Positions 33,998 to 43,868 of a DNA stretch of 64,000 bases are shown here, piece after piece. Within the stretch, counting starts at the first letter, position 1; each line of letters starts with the position of its first letter. Source of the stretch: Branchipolynoe longqiensis (taxonomy: Eukaryota; Annelida; Polychaeta; Phyllodocida; Polynoidae); contig CM059198.1 in the NCBI GenBank assembly GCA_030323885.1, positions 62,584,917 to 62,648,916 of the forward strand, given 5' to 3'. A model generated the notes under the pieces. That model worked only from the letters and a program-made list of their open reading frames with translations, ran no database searches and was not told where the DNA came from. The position numbers and the translations under genes are program-made.

Positions 33998-34645
33998 ATG
34001 TATAATGAATTATGCAAATATAAAACAGGCGGAGTTTCATATTATTATTATTATTCATATAATAATAATAAAGGAGCGGTCCTCTGCTCCTTTAGGGGAT
34101 TATTACGCAAGTCTCAGGTTACCATGTCTGACTCCACCCTCCTCAGATCGGACTTCTCATTCTACGACTGGGGTATGCTTCTGACTGTGCGCCGTTCTAA
34201 AGCAATTCAATTCTCGGAACGTGTGCTTGAGATACCGATCGCCAGGTGTTGCGACACCACTCTCTGTGCGGTCCATTGGACCGAAATTCATTTTCACCAG
34301 ATCAGTGCGGGCCCTTCTGACCCGGCTTTCCGCATACCAGTTTCTGGTGGGTTCTCCTCTCCTTTTCCATATGCCGCTTACCAGGAGACCCTCAAGATAT
34401 TTTCCACCAGGGCCGGCTTTGACGCGTCCACCCTCTCGTCTCACTCCTTGAGGAGGGGAGGCTGCACCTTCTTATCCATGTGCGGGGCCACAATCGAGGA
34501 ATTGAAGGCCAGGGGGGACTGGGCCTCTGAGACTGTATACAGCTATCTTAAGACGCCTCTGGGTGTCAGGATAGTGAATGACTTGAAGGTGGCCGCGGCA
34601 CTATGCTCTGAGGATGCGAGTGTTGGGTTGGGGGGAGACGCTTAG
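33998..34645 (+). CDS. Tyrosine recombinase catalytic domain of a DIRS-like retroelement (N-terminally truncated)
   Basis: The enzyme inserts circular element DNA by strand exchange through a Tyr nucleophile. The genuine similarity begins around residue 33; the first ~30 residues are read-through of repeat A1 (poly-Tyr/Asn), so the start is artificial. Visible catalytic features are Arg37 in GLLRKS, Lys68 in RRSKAIQF, His149-x-x-Arg152 in SSHSLRRGG, Trp175 in GDWAS and Tyr181/183 in VYSYL. The order and the SK-x-IQF-x-ER block are those of DIRS-type recombinases. The frame is uninterrupted to TAG at 34645, with AATAAA following in B1. The N-terminal arm-binding region is missing, so activity is doubtful. 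Confidence 0.75.
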   Translation: MYNELCKYKTGGVSYYYYYSYNNNKGAVLCSFRGLLRKSQVTMSDSTLLRSDFSFYDWGMLLTVRRSKAIQFSERVLEIPIARCCDTTLCAVHWTEIHFHQISAGPSDPAFRIPVSGGFSSPFPYAAYQETLKIFSTRAGFDASTLSSHSLRRGGCTFLSMCGATIEELKARGDWASETVYSYLKTPLGVRIVNDLKVAAALCSEDASVGLGGDA

Positions 34646-34658
34646 GCATTCTCCTTTG

Positions 34659-34751
34659 GCCCTTTTTATTGTGCACATCATAGACGCTCAATAAAGTGTC
34701 CGACCCAACACTCGTCTTCCTTCTCTTCTTATTACATAGCCTAACTTTATA
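34659..34751 (+). repeat. Split direct repeat B1
   Basis: From GCCCTTTTTATTGTGCAC to AACTTTATA; repeated at 34952-35044. It contains AATAAA (34690s), so the left copy could serve as the polyadenylation region of the recombinase transcript. Confidence 0.8.
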
Positions 34752-34951
34752 GGATGTATAATGAATTATGCAAATATAAAACAGGCGGAGTTTCATATTA
34801 TTATTATTATTCATATAATTGTTTATTATATTATTGTCCAATCGCTGACCTGCCCGGGATTTGCCCCGGCTAGCCGGGCCCGAGCGCCACCACCGGGCGA
34901 TATCTGCCCCGGGCAGTCACTCTGCCTCCTAATTTCAAACTTTACCGATAT
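34752..34951 (+). repeat. Split direct repeat A2 (first 68 bp shared with A1) plus unique part
   Basis: Starts GGATGTATAATGAATTATGC. The shared part ends at CATATAAT. The next ~130 bp (CCAATCGCTGACCTGCCCGG onward) has no counterpart left of the gene, but resembles the solo copy at 49260-49345, which supports a 200-bp original A repeat. Confidence 0.7.
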
Positions 34952-35036
34952 GCCCTTTTTATTGTGCACATCATAGACGCTCAATAAAGTGTCCGACCCA
35001 ACACTCGTCTTCCTTCTCTTCTTATTACATAGCCTA

Positions 35037-35076
<40 letters not shown>

Positions 35077-35079
<3 letters not shown>

Positions 35080-35350
35080 GTCAGGATCACGAAAATAGGC
35101 CAATTGGGGGAAGTTGTTGGCATCGAGCATGGATGTTGGCGTCGATCGCTATAATTATAATTTAGCATTGACAGAGGTGTTGCAAATTCCTTAAATTTAT
35201 CCTGAATGTAAAGGTCGAGAAGATACAACAACCTTATTTGTTTCTAGGATAATTTAATATAAAACAAAGAAATGCACTACACTTTTAAGAATTGCGCTGC
35301 CGACATCTTCACATGACCACCGATTGGCCCGTTTTTGTGAGGCTGACTCA
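35077..35350. mobile_element. TA-flanked MITE, single-unit copy
   Basis: Ends TGGGTCAGGATCACGAAAAT and ...GTTTTTGTGAGGCTGACTCA. It is inverted relative to 16593-17068 and has one copy of the interior unit (TTAGCATTGACAGAGGTGTT). (TA)n lies on both sides; it starts 33 bp after the DIRS-like element. Confidence 0.65.
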
Positions 35351-35379
35351 TATATATATATATATGTATATATATAGGA

Positions 35380-35492
35380 ATGGACAAGTATCAATTATTA
35401 AGGCATTGGTTTGACTCGACCAGGGTTCGAAGCCTTGTGTTCGAATCCCACTATCTACCAAAACGGGCGACGCATTCGGCCATCCCGTCTGG
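35380..35492 (-). mobile_element. SINE1 head fragment
   Basis: GGTTTGACTCGACCAGGGTT to GGCCATCCCGTCTGGT. Confidence 0.65.
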
Positions 35493-35514
35493 TACATGTT
35501 CCAAAACAAGAAAA

Positions 35515-35684
35515 GAAAATGTCAAAATTAAAGTGGCATGTTTTTACCTCAAATATCTCCAGAGTTAACCGGTTGAAATTAAAGTTATTTCAAACTAACA
35601 TAGCTTAGATGACAATCGTAAAGATAATACATTTATCTTTTTTTTAATATATATGACAGAAACTCAAAACCATCGGATACCAAC
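35515..35684 (+). mobile_element. Element D fragment
   Basis: TTACCTCAAATATCTCC, TTAAAGTTATTTCAAACTAA and ACTCAAAACCATCGGAT. The left half is replaced by a SINE head. Confidence 0.55.
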
Positions 35685-35747
35685 TAAATATATATATATA
35701 TAATAAATTAATATGTTAATCTTTCATCCAGCATTGTATTTACACCA

Positions 35748-36118
35748 ATCTAATCAGCACATCTTATGCAATCTCCATTTAGATCTTGACCAAGGTCACT
35801 CAGACTAGCATTACAGCCATAGCTAGAGTCCGGTTTACTTATGTTTTTATTAATATCCTATGGTTAATGACATATGTAGAGCTAGGAAATGAGTAGGGTT
35901 AATCAGATATTGGATATATATTTATCTGAAACAAGTGTCTGTTGACCACTGTTGACATATTTGGCATTTTAATATTTAGAATAATGATGATGTGGATATC
36001 AGCCTTAAAGTAAATGATTGTTTTATGTGAAATTGTATGTTTCTTAGCTCAAAATGCTTAAGTATGGCTAGTTTTGTCTTAAATATATTCATTTCATCAT
36101 TATATTGCATGTGTGCAT
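35748..36118 (-). repeat. Dispersed repeat E, copy 2
   Basis: CACTCAGACTAGCATTACAG, TTAATATCCTATGGTTAATG and TTTCTTAGCTCAAAATGCTT mirror copy 1. No terminal inverted repeat was recognised. Confidence 0.6.
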
Positions 36119-36428
36119 TCATGTTTATTCCAAATTGTTACGTATTTCTATTAATTTTGAATAAAATCGAAGTTTTGCCCGACGCGTCTCGGCAAACTCA
36201 ATGGCCGGACGCCTTTGTTTGGCTCTCGGTGCCGTTTTCAGCGCATGCGCAGTCGGAATTACAAACTAGTATATTAACATCACTTATCAAGTTCTATTAG
36301 AGCAACTGGAAAATTGTGTTTATATCGCATAATTTTATTCTCCAAGTTGCATAATCGGATGGATTTGAGTTGCTACCATAGTGTTTTGATGTACGTTTAG
36401 ATCAAATATATAATCGACCATACCAAAC

Positions 36429-36801
36429 ACCCTATAATACTAAGACGGCTCACTCAGCCTGTACTGTGTAATCAAAATGATCAAACCCACCACTTGGTGC
36501 GCTGGATGTTCTCTTGGTTAAACAGGTGCTATATTATATGTATAAATGTATGTATGAATGTGAAAGACGTGTGATGATGGTGATGCTGATGATGATGCTG
36601 AGGATGATGTGTATTTGTTCATAGCAATTTCATATTGATGTTTATTCATACTTACCTATCTCATGTATAATATAATTGTATGTGTTTACATGTGAAACAC
36701 CAACCAGTAGCAGGGTTGATCAAACCCACCACAAGGTGGCACTGCGAAATTTACATTACCATGGGAGAGATAGGGAGTGAGCCATCTTAGTATTATAGGG
36801 T
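36429..36801. mobile_element. MITE with CCCTATAATACTAAGA inverted ends
   Basis: ACCCTATAATACTAAGACGG at the left (36430s) and its near-complement at 36780-36801. Two internal TGATCAAACCCACCAC words at 36479 and 36717. No target duplication seen. Confidence 0.55.
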
Positions 36802-36819
36802 ATTTCACCATACCTTAGT

Positions 36820-37028
36820 TTTAAATAACCTTTATTATAAATAAATAACTTTCAAGATATTTGAAGTGAAATAAAGTGCAAAATGCAGTAATAGGTTTCT
36901 ATTATTTAAAGTTATTTTGTATTCCTTTGATGGTCAACAAATGCTTAATAAGAGTATAAGTCTCAAAATTGGATATATGTAGATCATATCTGGGTAAGTG
37001 CTTTGGTTTGGACAATTATTGTAATGCT
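36820..37028 (-). mobile_element. Element D fragment
   Basis: CAAGATATTTGAAGTGAAAT, GGTCAACAAATGCTTAATAA and ATCTGGGTAAGTGCTTTGGT match the D interior. It overlaps the inverted duplication at 36963-37066. Confidence 0.5.
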
Positions 37029-37066
37029 TACTATCGAGGGTATGCACTGACGTCATGCTAAACGGA
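36963..37066 (+). repeat. Arm 1 of a ~104-bp inverted duplication
   Basis: TTGGATATATGTAGATCATA to TGACGTCATGCTAAACGGAA, complementary to 37876-37980 with almost no mismatches. Confidence 0.75.
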
Positions 37067-37309
37067 AGTGCAGCCATTGTGGCGATACAACCACAATAAC
37101 AAACCCAACAAACTCAATGCATTGTCAATGGCAGTGAGCAATCTTCAATCAGAAAAAGTGACACGGCGCGGACTCTGGTTGCAAAAGTAAAGAGATGGGT
37201 CAGTTTGTGCGTGAGGATGTGGATAAGTGGCTAAGTATGGATTCTACTATACATGGTAGAATCTTTGGCGCAAGTGTCCTTCTCCCCTCACTACCCCTCA
37301 CCCGCATTC

Positions 37310-37695
37310 AGCCCCCCTCCCCTCCCGCCCCCCCCTCCCCCCTTCGCTCCCCCTCCCCTCCCCTCCCCCCCCCACTCCACCGCCACTACATCCCCAACCC
37401 TACACCCTCACCCCACAACCCCACCCACCACCCCCACACCACCCTACCCACCTCACCTCCACCCCACCCCTCACCGCCTCGCCCCCATCCATACACCACC
37501 ACACAACCCTCACACCATCAACCCCACCCCATACACCCACCCACCACCCCGAACCCACTCTACATCTCCATCCCACCCCCACACCACCACCACCCCACAC
37601 AACCTTCCCACCTCCACCCGCACCCCATCCCCACCCACACCCTCACACCACCACCTCCACCACACCCTCTCCTCCACACCCACACACACACCCCA
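37310..37695 (+). repeat. C/A-rich low-complexity tract
   Basis: Almost only C, A and T, with CCCCACC, CACCACC and CCCTCCCC words; strong strand asymmetry. The Pro/His-rich frames are not genes. Confidence 0.85.
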
Positions 37696-37798
37696 CCCCC
37701 GTGGGTGGTCACAGGCGTTGGCTGGTGAATAAATAATGGTCTTTCTGACCTCACGGGGTGAACAGCCCACTAGAGGGGACCCATTATTCGCTGATTTA

Positions 37799-38229
37799 GT
37801 TGTTAGATTGTGTGTTGGAGTTTGATGTCCTGGCAACATATTATTTTGAAGGTCATATCAGGATGGGTACCGACTTGCACTTCCGTTTAGCATGACGTCA
37901 GTGCATACCCTCGATAGTAAGCATAACAATAATTGTCAAAACCAAAGCACTTACCCAGATATGATCTACATATATCCAATTGCTCATGGCAACTTTATAG
38001 TGCTGCCCCACTGTGAAACCAGGCCATCGGCACCATGACCTGATATCCCACTCAGGCACATTATCCTGACACTGAGCTAACCAGTCCTTGCCCTATCCTA
38101 TTAATACCGAGTGCCATGCTAGGAAGCGACAAGTATCTTAAAGTTATTGGTTTGACTCGAGCGGGAACCGAACTCCCGACCTTCCGCACGCGAGGTCCGC
38201 GCTCTACCGATTATGCTACCGCGCCCGGT
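37799..38229 (-). mobile_element. SINE1 copy split by an inverted duplicate
   Basis: The 3' part is 37815-37875, the rest 37981-38229 (type-2 head). The interruption 37876-37980 is the reverse complement of 36963-37066. Confidence 0.7.
37876..37980 (-). repeat. Arm 2 of the inverted duplication, inserted in a SINE
   Basis: CACTTCCGTTTAGCATGACG to TCTACATATATCCAATT, replacing about 10 bp of the SINE consensus (TGACAGTGCG). Confidence 0.75.
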
Positions 38230-38277
38230 TTGTTCGCTGTTAGCCGTCAGGGTGAAGATGAGTTCAAAATGTAAATA

Positions 38278-38455
38278 CAGTAAAACCTCTCTAAATCGAC
38301 CGGCCATGGGACCGACTTTAAGTGGTCCATTTAGGGAGGTGGTCGGTTTAGAGAGTTAGAATATCCTTACAATGCTATTGTTGGGACCCAAATAAAGCGA
38401 TCGATATAGGGGAGTGGTCGATCTGTGGAGGGGTCGGTATAGAGAGGTTTTACTG
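38278..38455. mobile_element. pogo/mariner-like MITE, best copy
   Basis: 178 bp, CAGTAAAACCTCTCTAAATC ... GAGAGGTTTTACTG between TA dinucleotides (38276-38277, 38456-38457). The ends and TA duplication are those of pogo/Tigger-type elements. Confidence 0.7.
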
Positions 38456-38498
38456 TACTCCCTCCTCAAAGTGTCATAGTAGATGACTTTACCTTAAC

Positions 38499-38688
38499 GA
38501 CCATACGGGATGGCCGAATGAGTTGAACGTCCGTCTCCCGTGTCGGTAGATCGTGGGATTCGCCGGTTCGAACCCTGGTTGAGTCAAACCAATGCTTTAA
38601 AAATGTATACTTGTCGCTTCTTAGCTAGGCGCTCGGAATTATTAGGATAGGGCAAGGACTGGTTGGCTCAGTGTCAGGATAATGTGAA
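38499..38688 (+). mobile_element. SINE1 5' part
   Basis: GACCATACGGGATGGCCGAA to GTGTCAGGATAATGTGA; it then joins SINE2. Confidence 0.7.
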
Positions 38689-38691
38689 ATA

Positions 38692-38836
38692 TTGTGCCTA
38701 GAGCGGGACTCGAACCCACATCTCTTTGCATTCCGGGCCAGTGTGCTAACCATTTCACCACCTAGGCTCCCTGATGTTACCACACTACCCATGCCTACCT
38801 GTCTATGTGGCTCCTTGCCTTGGAGGTCAGTGTATA
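38692..38836 (-). mobile_element. SINE2 head fragment
   Basis: The reverse strand reads GGGAGCCTAGGTGGTGAAAT and GGTTCGAGTCCCGCTC, a good A/B-box pair, followed by the CACACTACCCATGCCTACC flank. Confidence 0.6.
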
Positions 38837-39031
38837 CTATTACTACTACACTTGTCACCCTGGACTTGTAAGTCTTTTTAATTTAACGCTTACAATTACA
38901 TACATACAGGCAATGCACTTACATATACATACACAGGGTAGGTTCAACAACCATACGGTGCATAGCTTGTACAGATCATGGTCACGGCAACCAGTGTCAT
39001 CGGGGTGGGGGGGGGGTGAGAAAATAGGAAA

Positions 39032-39186
39032 TCTTGTGCTTAGAACTGGACTCGAACCCACATATATTTGCATTCTGGGCCAGTGTGCTAACCATTACAC
39101 CACCTAGGCTCCCTGATGTCACCACACTACCCACGCCTACCTGTCTATGCGGCTCCTTGCCTGGGAGGTCAGTGTAGACTACTAGA
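39032..39186 (-). mobile_element. SINE2 head fragment, duplicate
   Basis: Nearly identical to 38692-38836, including CCTACCTGTCTATG and GCTCCTTGCC flanking bases, so the pair may be a segmental duplication 340 bp apart. Confidence 0.6.
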
Positions 39187-39224
39187 GTATGTATTAAAGT
39201 CAGATCAGAATACCTGTCAAAGAC

Positions 39225-39301
39225 AAGCCCATGGGTTCGAATGCCACGATCTAGCAAAACGAGAGACGGACGCTTAACTCATTCAGCCATCCCGTGTGGT
39301 C
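39225..39301 (-). mobile_element. SINE1 head fragment
   Basis: GGGTTCGAATGCCACGATC to CAGCCATCCCGTGTGGTC. Confidence 0.6.
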
Positions 39302-39565
39302 TCTAGATATCATTTTTATGTAAATAATCCTGAATTGAAAAATGTACTTGAAGACTAGCGCTTTCGGTGCTGACAAAAGAACCTATTCAGCAGAATAAAC
39401 ATATTCACCACCAAAAAAAGATTGTCTCAATGTTCCTTCCGGTGCAGCCCAGACAGGCCCCCGGGCGTTCCCTGACGGGAGGACAGTGGGGTGTTGACTG
39501 ACTGGCCTAGAGGTCATTGAGTGCACACACTTCATATATCGCCAAGAACACTGGGGACGCCAAAG

Positions 39566-39835
39566 GAAAGCTTGTTCTATGTAATGACGCCTCTTGAGCG
39601 CATTGATTTTTGTATCATTGGCTATTGGACATCAAATATATAGTCATTCTGACATATTTCTTTGCAGGAAACCTGCTGCCGCCACATAGGCTACTCTTTC
39701 CCATAAGCAGCAAAGGGTCTTTTATATGCACTTTCCCACAGACAGGACAGCACATACCACAGCTTTTGATGAACCAGAGAAACATGTCAGAATGACGATA
39801 ATGTTTGACGTCCAATAATCCTGGGTTTTTTTAAA
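39566..39835 (+). mobile_element. Retroposon M copy plus inverted fragment
   Basis: GAAAGCTTGTTCTATGTAATG to GATGAACCAG, followed by AACATGTCAGAATGACG and TTTGACGTCCAATAAT, which is the reverse complement of the element's own 5' part (39640-39670). Confidence 0.6.
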
Positions 39836-39944
39836 GAAAATATTACTTGTGCATTTTATAGCTCACCCTACATCAGGTGGCCATCACGATATGGAACGCT
39901 GGGTCATAGGTCACAGTAGTTGTGACAAGCTTGTAGAAATTATT

Positions 39945-40200
39945 TTGGGTTCTTTCATTTCAAATTGCTCCAAAATTAGCCATTTTTAATCAAAATGACT
40001 CCAGACTAATGAAGAGTAGGCTATGATAATCAAAGTGATCTATTTATTTAAAAGAGAGAGAAATGGTAAAAAATCCAAAAAGATCGGACTAGGAAACTTT
40101 AATTCTGCATTTTCCGATGAAAGCATCAAATTTTCTAAATCAAAACAATTCCCCTAGATTTGATCACACAAATCCAACTTAGATGACGATGCAGTCATTC
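39945..40200 (+). mobile_element. Two abutting element D fragments
   Basis: 39945-40102 ends AAGATCGGACTAGGAAACTTTAA. The next fragment starts TTCTGCATTTTCCGATGAAAGC and decays after AACTTAGATGACGATGCA. Confidence 0.5.
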
Positions 40201-40204
40201 AATA

Positions 40205-40923
40205 TTTATTCCACGTTGGTGCTACTCGATAAAGGGCAAGCAAGGAAACTATTAGAAGGTAAACATGCTAGGCATGATATATACCCAGGAGGTAAGCTTT
40301 AAACTTTGACCTAAAACTAATAACCACAATGTTTTCCACTAGGTGGTGACCTCTGTTGAACCAAAGGCCAGGGGACCAGGCTAGGTAAAGAAGTGCAGCA
40401 ATATCCTGGTATTATCACTGAATTTCAGGATCGGCAATGTAAACAATGTCGTTAGCAAAATGGCATTTTTAGTTCCAACTTCAATCACTGCATACAGTAA
40501 ATCAAACCATTTTAATATTCCAAATTCTTATTGCGCATGCACCAAATATTTCAATGAACCATTATTTACTAGTGTGTTAGTTGAATATTACAAAATGCTA
40601 CAAAGCATCAGGGGGTTTGCGATTTCCAGGGGGGTTTGTGATTTCCTAGGATTTGCAATTTCCAGGGGTTTCCAATTTCCTGCTAAACCGGTTCCGGTGA
40701 TTATCACGTGACCGGCGTCTGCCACCACTCGGCGTGATGCCCCGGTTCGACGCTAGGTGGCGGCATGTGAAAGTGGCCGTTAATCCTGTGTGAATCTCGC
40801 CGGAGATCTCGCGTGTCCGACACTCGGCGCGCTAACTTTCGCTAACTGCTGTATAACAAGGCTATTAATATTAATGTGCCTTATACATATATCATAAGTG
40901 GACTCGTATATTTAATTACATCC
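40205..40923. other. Unassigned; contains GGGTTTGCGATTTCC words
   Basis: 40608-40690 repeats GGGGTTTGCGATTTCC and GGTTTGTGATTTCCTAGG as in the CCGG-flanked element at 43332-43720, so it is probably a fragment of that family. Confidence 0.45.
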
Positions 40924-40974
40924 ACCGGACGCGGTGGCCGAATCGGTAGAGCGCAGGCTTCCCGTGCGGAGTGG

Positions 40975-41311
40975 TTTGTTTGTTTGTTTGTTGTTGTTTT
41001 ACATCCTAGCAACATCTAAGGTCATATCAGGACAGGTACCGACTTGTGACAGTGCGCACTCATGGCCACTTTATAGTGCTGTCCCACTGGGAAACCAGGC
41101 TGCTGGCACCATGACCTGGTATCCCACTCAGTCACATTATCCTGACACTGATCACACCAGTCCTTGCCCTGTCCTAATAATGCCGAGCGCCTGGCTAGGA
41201 AGCGACAAGTAGGAATTTTTAAGTCATTGGTTTGACTCAACCAGGGTTCGAACCCACGATCTACCAGCACGGGAGACGGACGCTCTAACTCATTCGGCCA
41301 TCCCGTCTGGT
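40975..41311 (-). mobile_element. SINE1 copy nested in a SINE1
   Basis: TTTGTTTGTTTGTTTGTTG to GCCATCCCGTCTGGT. CCGTGCGGAGTGG (40962-40974) and CCGTGTGGAGTGG (41312-41324) are target duplications. Confidence 0.8.
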
Positions 41312-41402
41312 CCGTGTGGAGTGGAGTGAAACCAACGACTTACATTATTTAGTTATAAAGTTGATACTTGTCTCTGTCGCTACCTAGCCTGGCGCCTGGC
41401 AT

Positions 41403-41757
41403 TAAAGTTGCATAGTCCGATGGCTTTGAATTTCTGTATTTTTTCTGAGATAAATTCATTAGATCGATCACTAGTATCTGCTTTACATTAGATCAAAGTT
41501 ACTTTTATTTTAAATCGTAAACTTTTGAGATATTCTGAGTGCAAAAATGGAAAATTAGTTTTGGCAAGCTTGCCAAAACTCTGACACCATAGACTTTTCT
41601 GCAGTAACACATTCTGTTAAATTGACTCAGTATTGCCTTCTATGCAGAAACAAATGCTTAATAAGTGCATCAGTATCTAAGTTAGATATGTAAAATCAAA
41701 TCTAGATAATTGGTTTGGTTTTGAAAATTTGATATTTCATCGGACTATGCAGCTTTG
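41403..41757 (-). mobile_element. Element D copy inserted in a SINE
   Basis: The SINE motif GGCATTAATAGG is split into GGCATTAA | AGTTGCATAGTC ... GGACTATGCAGCT | TTGATAGG. This shows insertion at TTAA with a TTAA (now TTAA/TTGA) duplication. Confidence 0.75.
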
Positions 41758-42160
41758 ATAGGATAGAGCAAGGACTGGTTGGTTCAGTGTCAGTATAATG
41801 TGACTGAGTGGGATATCAGGTCATGATGCTGGTGGCCTGATTTTCCAATGGGGAAAGCCACCCTGATATGACCTTATACATTGCCAGGACATAAAACTCC
41901 AACAACGAACCAACAAACTATGAAGTCGCCATGAGTGCGCACTGTCATAAATCGGTACCCGTCCTGATATGAGCATAGATGTTGTTAGGACATAAACCCC
42001 AACAACCAAACGGCGTTGATGGTCATTTGATGATACGGGCCCCTGGCATATGGGTCACTGAGGTCAGACAGATGGTGAACCAATAGGTGTGCGTTCAGGT
42101 ATGTTGAACACCCCCACCCCCACCTTCACTTCCTCAACATCAGGTAGCCCTCACTGAAGC

Positions 42161-42546
42161 CCACCGACTGGACGGTTTGGCCAAGTCGGTAGAACACAAA
42201 CCTCCCGTGTGGAAGGTAGGGCGTTCAATTCCTGGTTCAGTCAAATCAATGACTTACAAAATTGATACTCATCGCTACCTAGCCTGGCGCTTGGCATTAA
42301 TAGGATAGGGCAAGGATTGGTTGGCTCAGTGTCAGGATAATGTGACTGAGTGGGATATGAGGTCATGGTGCTGGCTATAAAGTCACCATGAGTGCACACT
42401 GTCACAACCAAAGTCATGGTGCTGGTGGCCTGGTCTCCCAGTGGGGCAGCACTATAAAGTCACCATGAGTGTGCACTGTCACAAGTCGGTACCGATCCTG
42501 ATATGACCTTAGATGTTATCAGGACGTAAAACTCCAACAACTAACC
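42161..42546 (+). mobile_element. SINE1 copy with duplicated 3' half
   Basis: Head GACTGGACGGTTTGGCCAAG; GTCATGGTGCTGG occurs twice (42363, 42415); tail CCAACAACTAACCAACTAACC. Confidence 0.7.
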
Positions 42547-42907
42547 AACTAACCTTCACTCCCTCAACCTCAGGTAGCCCTCACTGAACCCCACCCTTCT
42601 CCCTCCAGAAACACCCCTCCACACACACGCGCACACACATTCACCGCTACCACAAAGCGGCCATTGTGCACCACACCAGACGCCACTCGTCATACATGAA
42701 AGGCTGAAACAGAATGTAAATACAGCTAGGTTCTCTGGCTGAATGAAAACACACACATAAATCATCATCATCATCATCATCAATCCCTTAACTACAATGG
42801 CCGTTGGGACACCACGGATAACGTTATCACTAGTTACAATATGTATGATATATTGTTATGCTTGAAGAAGGGTAAAGAAAGCCCTGTCCAGGATTTCGGT
42901 GTGTAGA
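42547..42907. other. No gene; simple repeats
   Basis: CACACGCGCACACAC and (CAT)n (42763-42782) runs. Confidence 0.5.
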
Positions 42908-43062
42908 TGTAAATTAATTTGGTCTGTTTTCACTTCAAATATCTCTTAAATAGCCCCTTGAAACAAAAGTAATTGAAAACTAAAGCAAAGTACAATATAA
43001 CGATGAATCTAAGACATTTAGCTAAAAGAATACATGACTAACACTCAAACCTATCTAATCAC
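42908..43062 (+). mobile_element. Element D fragment
   Basis: TTTTCACTTCAAATATCTC through CTAAAGCAAAGTACAATATA and ACACTCAAACCTATC; degraded. Confidence 0.45.
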
Positions 43063-43113
43063 CTCTAGAAAGATATTCAGGTATGCCCCCCCCCCCCGCC
43101 CCCACCCTCCTAA

Positions 43114-43868
43114 AGCCCCTGTCACACATCACCGGATTGAGCAACGGAGAGAATTGTCTAGTCCAGGCATCATAAGTATCAACATATATTAAAATGTGTC
43201 AAAATGTTGTGATATCGGGTCAAAGGCCGCTGGACGAACGGACATGAAACAAACATGAAACGGACATGAAACGGACATGAACGGATAGCCAACGGACGGG
43301 ATGGTAAGCGGACTGAACGGACTCAAACCGGTGTAGCAGGAAATCGCAAACCCTGTAAATCGCAAACCCCCACTTGTGTTTTCCTAGGAAATCGCAAACC
43401 CCCATGCCATATATGGGCATGGGGGGTTTGCGATTTCCTAGGAAATCACATATCCCCCCTGGAGATCTCAAACCCCCCATGTTCATGATACACCACTCCA
43501 TACCAGGTTTAAGGGCGGTGTTAGGTACCGATTAGGCCCAAATCTATTCAATGCTATCATATTTAACAGAATTACATACTCAAAAAGTGAAATTTGATCA
43601 AATTAACCCTAAAATCGAAGTGATATTAACGCCGCCGCTACAGGGGGGGGTTTGTGATTTCCTAGTAAATCGCAAACCCCGGGATGTGCAATTTCCAGGG
43701 GTTTGCGATTTACTGCCACACCAGACAAGAAACTTAGACGTCAATCTGGCGGCATCCGTTCCAAGTTTTGTGCATGTTCAAAACTTGTACGGACACAAAC
43801 CGGACTATCAATGGACTTTGTTCGGTTTCTTTCCGTTTCCTCCAATCCGGTGATGTGTGACAGCTGCT
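43114..43868. mobile_element. TWA-flanked MITE, second copy, carrying a nested insertion
   Basis: Starts AGCCCCTGTCACACATCACC and ends with the complementary GGTGATGTGTGACAGCTGCT. TAA lies on both sides (43111-43113, 43869-43871). It is collinear with 26838-27231 apart from the 389-bp element at 43332-43720 and extra ACGGACATGAA units. Confidence 0.75.
43332..43720. mobile_element. CCGG-flanked TGT...ACA element nested in a MITE
   Basis: Inverted ends TGTAGCAGGAAATCGC and, on the complement, TGTGGCAGTAAATCGC. Flanks are CCGG (43328-43331) and CCAG (43721-43724); the difference is a CpG-type change. The paralogous empty site at 27035-27038 reads CCAG. The interior has several GGGTTTGCGATTTCC words in both orientations and the shared ~120-bp module at 43520-43640. 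TSD and ends resemble what I recall for Ginger-type transposons. Confidence 0.65.

Larger units (their letters stand above)
33996..35044 (+). mobile_element. DIRS-order (Ngaro/PAT-like) element, internally deleted, with split direct repeats
   Basis: Repeat blocks are ordered A1-gene-B1-A2-B2. A1 (33996-34063) is identical or nearly so to the first 68 bp of A2 (from 34752). B1 (34659-34751) matches B2 (34952-35044) over ~93 bp. B1 abuts A2 directly. This is the split-direct-repeat layout known from Ngaro/PAT-type DIRS retrotransposons, which integrate by tyrosine recombinase. The only gene left is the recombinase C-terminus; gag, reverse transcriptase and RNase H are absent. If A2 is really 200 bp (34752-34951), a deletion ran from inside A1 into the recombinase gene. 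The element sits inside a (TA)n tract with no visible target duplication, as expected for this mechanism. Confidence 0.75.
40924..42009 (+). mobile_element. SINE1 copy (type-2 head) with two nested elements
   Basis: The head (40924-40974) is split by a minus SINE1. Body 41325-41402 is split by element D (41403-41757). The rest runs to CCCCAACAACCAAAC, with a duplicated 3' part at 41900-42009. Confidence 0.7.

Noticed and set aside
37195..37732. Pro/His-rich open frame of 177 codons
   Set aside because: Low-complexity C/A-rich tract; all frames on this strand are open for compositional reasons.
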